Source: Actinomycetes bacterium
GTDB taxonomy: Bacteria; Actinomycetota; Actinomycetes; Mycobacteriales; Mycobacteriaceae
NCBI GenBank assembly: GCA_023417985.1
Contig: JAEZDV010000256.1
Location: forward strand, 1-13,765
Length of the DNA stretch: 13,765 nt
Direction: 5' to 3'
In this document: positions 8,409 to 13,765 of the stretch, one piece after another
How the letters are laid out: each line of letters starts with the position of its first letter
Numbering within the stretch: the first letter of the stretch is position 1
Program-made: the position numbers and the translations under genes
The notes under the pieces: model-generated
The model's input: the letters and a program-made list of their open reading frames with translations, nothing else
The model's database searches: none
What the model was told of the DNA's origin: nothing

Positions 8409-8725
8409 CGGTAGGCACGCTGGCGGTCGAGGTCCTTGCGCAGGACCCCACCGGTCCCGAGTTCGGTAAGGCGTCACCGTTCGGTCTCGCTCTGGTGGTC
8501 GTCTTGCTGGTCGCGACGGCTTTACTGATCTGGAACATGAACAAGCGACTCGGCAACCTGCCCGAGACCTTCGAACCGGAACATCCCGAACCCGACCAGC
8601 TGGCGGACGACGGCACACTGCCGGGTGTGGCGCCCGCGGCCGGCGGCGACGCGGCACCCGCAACGACCACCGCAGCAGAGTCGCCGGCGGATCCGGAGCG
8701 CACACCCCCGGCCACCTCGAACTGA
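8405..8725 (+). CDS. Small single-pass membrane protein coupled to mca
   Basis: A 106-residue protein of unknown function, corresponding by position to Rv1083. The N terminus is short and non-basic, followed by one transmembrane helix (about 25-44, PFGLALVVVLLVATALLIW), a short juxtamembrane KRLG, and an acidic, Pro/Ala/Thr-rich and probably disordered tail (about 52-106). There are no cysteines. The ATG at 8405 overlaps the mca stop as ATGA. ACAGG lies a few bases upstream within mca. Translational coupling is therefore likely; the longer frame from 8309 runs inside mca and was rejected. The overlap suggests the protein is needed with Mca, perhaps as a membrane tether or an export-related partner for its products, but that is inference. 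Confidence 0.8.
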   Translation: MTVGTLAVEVLAQDPTGPEFGKASPFGLALVVVLLVATALLIWNMNKRLGNLPETFEPEHPEPDQLADDGTLPGVAPAAGGDAAPATTTAAESPADPERTPPATSN

Positions 8726-8747
8726 CGTCACCGCCCGCGCTTCGACG

Positions 8748-8762
8748 TAACGTGGGGGAATG
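8748..8762 (+). promoter_or_regulatory. Candidate -10 element for a leaderless thioredoxin-domain gene
   Basis: TAACGT (8748-8753) fits TANNNT and is followed by 6 bases and then the ATG at 8760, placing transcription initiation at or next to the start codon. The G-run GGGGG (8754-8758) ends 1 base before the ATG, too close to serve as a Shine-Dalgarno. No good -35 at normal spacing was seen. Confidence 0.45.
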
Positions 8763-10754
8763 GCGAATCTCCTCGCGGATTCACTGAGCCCCTACCTCCG
8801 GCAGCACGCAGGTAACCCGGTCCACTGGCACGAGTGGGACGACTCGGCGCTGGCCGAAGCGCGCGATCGTGACGTGCCGATCCTGCTGTCGATCGGCTAT
8901 GCCGCGTGCCATTGGTGTCACGTCATGGCGCACGAGTCGTTCGAGGACGACGCCACCGCGGCGGTCATGAACGAGAACTTCGTGTGCATCAAGGTCGACC
9001 GGGAGGAACGCCCCGATCTCGACGCGATCTACATGAACGCGACCGTCGCGACCACCGGCCAGGGTGGGTGGCCGATGACGTGCTTCCTCACTCCGGAGGG
9101 CGCGCCGTTCTACTGCGGCACCTACTACCCGGACACGCCGCGCGGCGGGATGCCGTCGTTCCAGCAGGTGCTGCACGCGATCTCCGAGACCTGGCACCAG
9201 CGTCGCGACGACGTCGGCAAGGCGGCGGCCGCCATCGTCGCGGAGCTGCAGCGCAGCAGCGGCGGGCTCCCCGCTGGTACGAGACGGGTCGACGCCGCAC
9301 TCCTCGACGCGGCCGTGCTGGCCGTCGCCCGGGACGAGGACCGCGAACACGGGGGATTCGGCGGGGCTCCGAAGTTCCCGCCGTCGAATCTGCTCGAAGG
9401 TCTCCTGCGCGGATACGAGCGCATCCGCCGGGAGGAGGTGCTGGGGCTCGTCACGCGCACCGCGGAAGCGATGGCACGCGGCGGGATCTACGACCAGCTG
9501 GGTGGCGGCTTCGCCCGGTACAGCGTCGATGCGGGCTGGGTGGTGCCGCACTTCGAGAAGATGCTCTACGACAACGCGTTGTTGCTGCGGGCGTACGCCC
9601 ACCTCGCGCGGGTCACCGGTACACCGTTCTTCCGGCGGGTGGCGGAAGAGACCTCGGAGTTTCTCCTGCGCGACCTGCGGACCGCAGAGGGGTGTTTCGC
9701 GTCGGCTCTCGACGCCGACACCGATGGCGTGGAGGGCCTCACCTACGCGTGGGCACCCCCGCAGCTGACGGAGATTCTCGGTCCCGACGACGGTGTGTGG
9801 GCCGCTCGCCTCTTCTCCGTGACCAGCGAAGGAACCTTCGAATCCGGTACGTCCGTCCTGCAACTGCGGGAGGATCCCGACGACCCCGAGCGTTTCGCCC
9901 GTGTGCGCGAACGGTTGTTCCTGGCGAGGCGGAGCCGTCCGCAACCCGATCGGGACGACAAGGTCGTCACCGCGTGGAACGGTTTCGCCGTTACTGCGCT
10001 CGCCGAGGCCGGGGTTGCGTTCGACGTCCCGGAGTGGATCGACGCCGCCGCGACGTGCGCCCGGACGCTGCTCGACCGGCATCTCGTGGGCGGCCGTCTG
10101 CGACGGGCCTCGCTCGGCGGAGTGGTGGGTGACCCGGCGGGAGTGCTGGAGGACTACGGAGCATTCGTCACCGCACTGGTGGCTGTGCACCAGGCAACAG
10201 GCGACGCGGTCTGGCTCGCCCCGGCGTTCGACCTCGCCGACACCGCGCTCGGTGCGTTCGCCGACCCCGACAAGCCCGGAAGCTGGTTCGACACAGCGCG
10301 TGACGCGACGGAACTCGTTGCACGCCCGCGTGATCCGATGGACGGCGCGACCCCGTCGGGTGCGTCGCTGATCGCGGAGGCGTTGCTGTCGCTCGCGGCG
10401 CTCGACGACGGTGACGGACGGTATGCCACCGCCGCGCATGCTTCCGTCGCTGCCGCGTCGATCCTGCTCGAGCGGGCGCCGCGGTCGGCCGGCCACTGGC
10501 TGACCGTGGCCGAGGCCGCGGTCAGGGGTCCGTTGCAGATCGCGGTTGCCGGTGGCGGCGACCTGCTGCGGGCCGCGCGCCATATAGCGCCCGGCGGAGC
10601 GGTCGTCGTGGGTGGCGACCCCGGATCGTCGCCGCTGCTGGAGGACCGGCCGCTCGTCGACGGGGTGCCCACCGCCTACGTGTGCCGCGGCTTCGTGTGC
10701 GACCGTCCGGCCACCTCGGTGCCCGAGCTGCTCGAGGTGCTGGCGGGGTCGTGA
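8760..10754 (+). CDS. DUF255 thioredoxin-fold / (alpha/alpha)6-barrel protein (YyaL / SSP411 family)
   Basis: A 664-residue member of a widespread family whose physiological role is unsettled. The N-terminal DUF255 thioredoxin-like domain (about 1-165) carries the CxxC motif C50-H-W-C53 and the conserved SPYLRQHAGNPVHWHEW (10-26). A long helical region (about 185-600) matches the six-hairpin glycosidase or N-acylglucosamine 2-epimerase fold. Family motifs there include GGFGGAPKFPPSNLL, GGIYDQLGGGFARY, HFEKMLYDNALLL and DDKVVTAWNGFA. All the motifs I know are intact and the length is normal for the family. There is no signal peptide, so it is cytoplasmic. It starts 34 bases after the small membrane protein gene and may be read both from mca and from its own leaderless promoter. 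By synteny this is Rv1084. A redox or sugar-modifying activity is suggested by the folds but unproven. Confidence 0.9.
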   Translation: MANLLADSLSPYLRQHAGNPVHWHEWDDSALAEARDRDVPILLSIGYAACHWCHVMAHESFEDDATAAVMNENFVCIKVDREERPDLDAIYMNATVATTGQGGWPMTCFLTPEGAPFYCGTYYPDTPRGGMPSFQQVLHAISETWHQRRDDVGKAAAAIVAELQRSSGGLPAGTRRVDAALLDAAVLAVARDEDREHGGFGGAPKFPPSNLLEGLLRGYERIRREEVLGLVTRTAEAMARGGIYDQLGGGFARYSVDAGWVVPHFEKMLYDNALLLRAYAHLARVTGTPFFRRVAEETSEFLLRDLRTAEGCFASALDADTDGVEGLTYAWAPPQLTEILGPDDGVWAARLFSVTSEGTFESGTSVLQLREDPDDPERFARVRERLFLARRSRPQPDRDDKVVTAWNGFAVTALAEAGVAFDVPEWIDAAATCARTLLDRHLVGGRLRRASLGGVVGDPAGVLEDYGAFVTALVAVHQATGDAVWLAPAFDLADTALGAFADPDKPGSWFDTARDATELVARPRDPMDGATPSGASLIAEALLSLAALDDGDGRYATAAHASVAAASILLERAPRSAGHWLTVAEAAVRGPLQIAVAGGGDLLRAARHIAPGGAVVVGGDPGSSPLLEDRPLVDGVPTAYVCRGFVCDRPATSVPELLEVLAGS

Positions 10755-10770
10755 ACGGCGTGCCCGTACC

Positions 10771-11433
10771 TCACGCCCAGGTGGACTCGGCGCGGGAGCC
10801 GAGGAAGTCGCCCGCGGTGGTGACTGGTGCCGCGAGCATGCCCGCGGACGCGTCGACGAGGAAATAGGCGAAGCCGGTCCAATCCGATTCGACCCGTTCG
10901 CGGTCTAGGCGTTCTTCGTAGTCGGCACACGCGTCGATCACCATGTGTCCCAGCAGCCACGACCGGCCGCTGATGACCGTTTCGGGGAGATCCGACACGG
11001 TGGCGTGCGCCCGTTCGATGAGGTCGCGAACGTCGCGGTCCGTGGTGGTGCTCGCGGCGACGGACTCGATCATCGAAGGCACCGTTCGCAGCTGTCGCAG
11101 AAAACGTGCCCGCCAGCTCGGGACGGCCAGTGACGCCAACTGGTCGGTGAGGGGAACGATGAGGCAGCTCAGCAGGTCCCGTAGTCCCGGCTCGGGTCCG
11201 AGCAACTCGATCAACTCTCGTCGGCGCCGGGTTGCGTCGTCGCTGTAGCGCATCATCGTCGCGCGTATCAGGGCGTCGCGGCTTCCGAAGTGATAGTTGA
11301 CGGCGGAATGGTTCGCGTTGCCGGCGTGCTCGGCGATCCGCCGGTTCGACACCGCGTCCACGCCGAACGTCGCGAAGAGTTCTTCGGCCGAATCGAGCAG
11401 TGCTCGTCGTGCCTGGTCGCCGTAAGTGCCCAC
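10771..11433 (-). CDS. TetR-family transcriptional regulator
   Basis: A 220-residue regulator with an N-terminal TetR DNA-binding domain. Helix 1 is ARRALLDSAEELFATFG (8-24), the helix-turn-helix is at about 28-49 (VSNRRIAEHAGN, then SAVNYHFGS), and DALIRA continues into helix 4. The rest is an all-helical ligand/dimer domain of no recognised subclass. GTG 11433 was chosen because it gives a typical TetR length and start. The only other in-frame start I found upstream, ATG 11604, would add 57 atypical residues and overlap the divergent gene. The Shine-Dalgarno is weak. It most likely represses the divergent permease, and perhaps itself, in response to a small molecule the permease moves; this is the usual arrangement for such pairs. 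It is convergent with the DUF255 gene across only 16 bases. Confidence 0.88.
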   Translation of the reverse strand: MGTYGDQARRALLDSAEELFATFGVDAVSNRRIAEHAGNANHSAVNYHFGSRDALIRATMMRYSDDATRRRRELIELLGPEPGLRDLLSCLIVPLTDQLASLAVPSWRARFLRQLRTVPSMIESVAASTTTDRDVRDLIERAHATVSDLPETVISGRSWLLGHMVIDACADYEERLDRERVESDWTGFAYFLVDASAGMLAAPVTTAGDFLGSRAESTWA

Positions 11434-11509
11434 GGTCGGATCCGCCGCCTCTCTGTTGCGGGTCGCCGGTGTACCCGTCCTTGGGGGACGAAGGTCACCA
11501 CCGCTCGGT

Positions 11510-11539
11510 TTGATGACTTTAAGACATACAGCGTAACTT
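11510..11539 (+). promoter_or_regulatory. Candidate promoter of the duplicated permease gene
   Basis: TTGATG (11510-11515) and TAACTT (11534-11539), spaced by 18 bases, form a plausible -35/-10 pair reading toward the permease. The predicted transcript would start near 11546 and have a leader of about 60 bases. It lies in the most AT-rich part of the TetR/permease intergenic region. Confidence 0.45.
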
Positions 11540-11548
11540 ATTGAGTCA
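11514..11548. promoter_or_regulatory. Possible TetR operator dyad
   Basis: TGACT (11514-11518) and AGTCA (11544-11548) are inverted copies 25 bases apart. TAAG (11520-11523) and CTTA (11537-11540) are nested inside. The imperfect dyad covers the candidate -35/-10 of the permease gene, where repressor binding would block transcription. Arms are short, so chance is not excluded. A separate perfect TTCCGGAA palindrome lies at 11565-11572. Confidence 0.35.
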
Positions 11549-11604
11549 GGCGGCGTATTTCTGATTCCGGAAATGTGTCGATCCGGACACCGAGGAGATT
11601 CCAC

Positions 11605-13689
11605 TTGACCGACACAATCGCGTCCGACACGAGCAGCTCACCGGGGGGTGACGCCACCGAGGCCGACCTCGCCCGCGCACGCAAGGAACACATCGGCCGC
11701 TACGTCGCAATGATCCTGCTGCCGTTCGTGATGGTCGCCATGATGATCACGGGCTACCTCGCGGCGATGCACTCACCGGCCCCCAACAACATGCCGATCG
11801 CGGTGGCCGGATCACCGCAGGAGGCCGGGCTGTTCGCCCGTGCCCTCGAGGACGCAGACCCCGAAGCCGTGGACATCCGGGTCGTCTCCGACGACGCCGC
11901 TGCGCGCGACCTCGTGCTCGCACGCGAGGTCTCCGGTGCGGTGTCGCTGGGAGCCGACGGCACTGCGACCGTGTACACGGCGGGCGCAGCCGGTGCTTCG
12001 CAGTCGTCGATGGTCAGCGGTCTGCTCGCCCCGCCGGTGCTGGGACAGGGCTTCGACCTGGTGGTCGAGGATCTCGCGCCGCTGCCAGAGCACGACTCCG
12101 CCGGGCTGGCCGCGATGTTCATGGCGACCGCCCTGATGCTCGCGGGTTACATGCCGCTCAGCGTCATGCTGTCGAACTCACCGGAACTCCTCCGGGTCCG
12201 CCGGGTCGTCCCGCTGCTCGCGGGGTGGTCCGCCCTGATCGCCGCGCTCGTCTGGGCCGTCGCCGGCCCGGTGCTGGGCGCAGTCGAAGGCAACACCACC
12301 GCTGTTCTCGGGATCGCCTGGCTGTCCGTGTTCGCGGTGGGTGCGGTGCAGTTGTTCCTCACCCGGATCCTCGGACCGATGGCGGTGATCGTCGGCATGT
12401 TGTTTCTGATGGTGCTCGGCGTTCCCGCGTCGAACATGGGCATGTCGGTGCACGCGCTGCCGTCGCTCTACGCGACGCTGCACGGATTCCTGCCGACCGC
12501 GGCCACCGGCGAAGCGCTGCGCGCGGTCCTGTACTTCGGCGGCGACGGACTCGGCGGGCATCTGCTGGTGCTGGCCATCGGAGCCGTGCTCGCCCTCGCC
12601 GCGACCGTGGGCGTCGACGCGCTGAAGCGTCGCCGCAACCCCGATGCCGGTGACCCCGAGATCACCCTGCCCTCGCTGACGGCGGGTCCGCGTCCCGCGA
12701 GCAACCGCGTCCGGTACGTGACGCTGGCGTTCTTCCCGCTCGGCATGGTCGTGATGATGCTGACGTTCATGCTGGGGGCGATGTACCAGCCGGCACCGCG
12801 CGACATGCCGGTCACCGTGGTCGCCGCGACGACCGAGCAGGCGGAGCAGGCCGTCGCGGGTCTCGAGGCGAACATGACCGGTCTCTTCGAGTTGCAGGCC
12901 TCCGACTCGGTCGACGACGCGCGGGCCGCCGTCCAGGATCGCACTGCCGTCGCCGCGTACGTCCTGCCCTCCGCGACCTCGCCCACCGCGACCCTGATCA
13001 CCAACGGGGCCGCCGGAGCGAGCCAGCAGCAAGTGGTCTCGACCGTCTTCGGCCAGGTCGCGGCCGGCTCGCAGATGCCACTCGTCAACGAAGATCTCAC
13101 ACCGTTGCCTGGCGCAGACTCCATGGGAACGGTGACGCTCTACGTCGCGATGGGCTGGATCATGTCCGGGTTCATGCTCATCGTCGTCGGCAGCAATGCC
13201 CAGCCCGCAGCGATGCGTCTGCGCCGTCTCCTGCCCATCGCGGCGGGATGGTCGGTGTTCATGTCGGCTGTCGTCTGGGTGATCGCGGACCCGATCGTCG
13301 GTGCCGTCGACGGGCACTTCTGGTCGTTGTTCGGCACGGGAATCGTCGCGATCTTCGCGACCGCGATGTTCACCGCGGTACCGGCCAGGCTCCTCGGTCT
13401 GCTCGCGGTGCTCCCGGTGGTCGCGATCCTCATGTTCGTGGGCGTCCCCGCCTCCAACGGTGCGATGTCGGTGTACATGACTCCGGAGATCTTCAAGACG
13501 CTGCACGACGTACTGCCGATGCCCGCAGCGGTGGAGTCCGTGCGATCGATCCTCTACTTCGGGGGTGACACGGTCGGAACGCACCTTGCCACCTTCGCGA
13601 TCTGGGGTGCGGTCTCTCTGCTGTGCGTCGTCGTGATCGACCTGGTGCGGTCGCGGTCGGAAGCCCGGAAGAAGAACACCGCGGCCTGA
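11605..13689 (+). CDS. Internally duplicated 12-helix ABC-2/DUF3533-like membrane permease
   Basis: A 694-residue inner-membrane protein made of two homologous halves (offset about 338 residues). Each half has a first helix (33-55; 371-394), an external domain of about 110 residues, and five more helices (about 167-340; 508-682). Paired motifs include PAPNNMPIAV/PAPRDMPVTV, GAAGASQ in both, EDLAPLP/EDLTPLP, GPVLGAVEG/DPIVGAVDG, LGVPASN/VGVPASN and LYFGGD in both. This resembles the permease unit of ABC-2/YhgE-Pip/DUF3533 proteins, which export drugs or other substrates; the substrate is unknown, and no ATPase gene is visible here. The TTG at 11605 was chosen because GAGGAG lies 7 bases upstream; the frame extends to a GTG at 11575 with no such site. 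Both ends are polar, and the C terminus is basic (RSRSEARKK). Divergent from the TetR gene, its probable repressor. Confidence 0.85.
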   Translation: MTDTIASDTSSSPGGDATEADLARARKEHIGRYVAMILLPFVMVAMMITGYLAAMHSPAPNNMPIAVAGSPQEAGLFARALEDADPEAVDIRVVSDDAAARDLVLAREVSGAVSLGADGTATVYTAGAAGASQSSMVSGLLAPPVLGQGFDLVVEDLAPLPEHDSAGLAAMFMATALMLAGYMPLSVMLSNSPELLRVRRVVPLLAGWSALIAALVWAVAGPVLGAVEGNTTAVLGIAWLSVFAVGAVQLFLTRILGPMAVIVGMLFLMVLGVPASNMGMSVHALPSLYATLHGFLPTAATGEALRAVLYFGGDGLGGHLLVLAIGAVLALAATVGVDALKRRRNPDAGDPEITLPSLTAGPRPASNRVRYVTLAFFPLGMVVMMLTFMLGAMYQPAPRDMPVTVVAATTEQAEQAVAGLEANMTGLFELQASDSVDDARAAVQDRTAVAAYVLPSATSPTATLITNGAAGASQQQVVSTVFGQVAAGSQMPLVNEDLTPLPGADSMGTVTLYVAMGWIMSGFMLIVVGSNAQPAAMRLRRLLPIAAGWSVFMSAVVWVIADPIVGAVDGHFWSLFGTGIVAIFATAMFTAVPARLLGLLAVLPVVAILMFVGVPASNGAMSVYMTPEIFKTLHDVLPMPAAVESVRSILYFGGDTVGTHLATFAIWGAVSLLCVVVIDLVRSRSEARKKNTAA

Positions 13690-13704
13690 TCCGTCACGCC
13701 GCCA

Positions 13705-13731
13705 CCCCCCACGGCCTCCGGGCCGGGGGGG
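13705..13731 (+). terminator. Hairpin after the permease gene, merging into a G run
   Basis: CCCCCC (13705-13710), A, CGGCC (13712-13716), loop TCCG, GGCCG (13721-13725) and the following Gs can fold into a very strong stem starting 16 bases after the permease stop. The 3' arm passes into 16 consecutive Gs, so the true sequence beyond the stem is doubtful. Confidence 0.5.
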
Positions 13732-13765
13732 GGGGGGGGGCGGGCGCGGCGGGGGGGGCGGGGGG
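13725..13765. other. G-only low-complexity end, probable sequencing or assembly artefact
   Basis: The last 41 bases contain no A or T: 16 Gs in a row (13725-13740), then CGGGCGCGGC and further G runs of 8 and 5. Nothing else in the window resembles this. It directly follows a strong GC hairpin, and poly-G readout is a known artefact of some sequencing chemistries when signal is lost. It is probably the edge of a contig. Confidence 0.65.

Noticed and set aside
8723..8730. TGACGTCA palindrome
   Set aside because: It includes the stop codon of the small membrane gene, is only 8 bp, and has no second copy or context to support an operator.
8781..10583. 600-codon open frame on the - strand opposite the DUF255 gene
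   Set aside because: Antisense shadow; the + strand carries all the conserved family motifs.
11434..11604. 57-residue N-terminal extension of the TetR regulator to an ATG at 11604
   Set aside because: It would overlap the divergent promoter region, and the extra residues are unlike TetR N termini.
12178..13584. 468-codon open frame on the - strand opposite the permease
   Set aside because: Translation is dominated by Arg, His, Asp and Glu, typical of antisense to membrane-protein codons; no plausible fold.

Overview
The window is GC-rich (codon third positions mostly G or C, GTG and TTG starts, likely leaderless genes) and carries a mycothiol amidase plus a gene block matching the Mycobacterium tuberculosis Rv1077-Rv1084 neighbourhood. 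This points to a mycolic-acid actinobacterium (Mycobacteriales), most likely Rhodococcus or a close relative. The genus is inferred from gene content and remembered synteny; no search was run.

Layout. (1) 74-2625, +: cystathionine beta-synthase and a cystathionine gamma-synthase/gamma-lyase family enzyme lie 14 bases apart and form a transsulfuration operon, closed by a hairpin terminator at 2645-2692. (2) 2735-4645, +: a large acidic multidomain protein with a SEC-C zinc motif, probably translated from a leaderless transcript. (3) 4796-6148, +: a two-domain cell-wall hydrolase (lytic transglycosylase plus NlpC/P60 peptidase), preceded by an AT-rich stretch and a CRP/GlxR-type palindrome, and ended by a bidirectional terminator. 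(4) 6218-7366, -: greA and a single-pass DUF4307-type membrane protein gene, separated by a 225-base non-coding stretch that holds the greA promoter and a hairpin at the predicted transcript start. (5) 7530-10754, +: mca (mycothiol S-conjugate amidase), a small membrane protein gene coupled to it by an ATGA overlap, and a 664-residue thioredoxin-fold/(alpha/alpha)6-barrel protein with a CHWC motif. (6) 10771-13689: a TetR-family regulator (-) divergent from a 12-helix membrane protein (+) that is an internal tandem duplication of a 6-helix ABC-2/DUF3533-like unit. (7) 13690-13765: a hairpin running into a 16-base G run and G-only low-complexity sequence, probably the damaged end of a contig.

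How the genes fit together. cbs and the gamma-family enzyme interconvert homocysteine and cysteine. Cysteine is the thiol donor for mycothiol, whose S-conjugates Mca cleaves during detoxification. The small membrane protein and the CHWC thioredoxin-fold protein travel with mca, which suggests, without proving, a thiol or redox link. Relative to the M. tuberculosis order as I remember it, the proline-rich-antigen gene (Rv1078) is absent between cbs and metB, and the SEC-C and cell-wall hydrolase genes sit between metB and greA. The TetR/permease pair looks like a self-contained export module. No RNA genes, insertion sequences, CRISPR arrays or prophage genes were seen. The items most worth a second look are the duplicated permease with its divergent regulator, the hydrolase without a classical signal peptide under a possible cAMP-responsive site, the SEC-C protein, and the greA leader hairpin.
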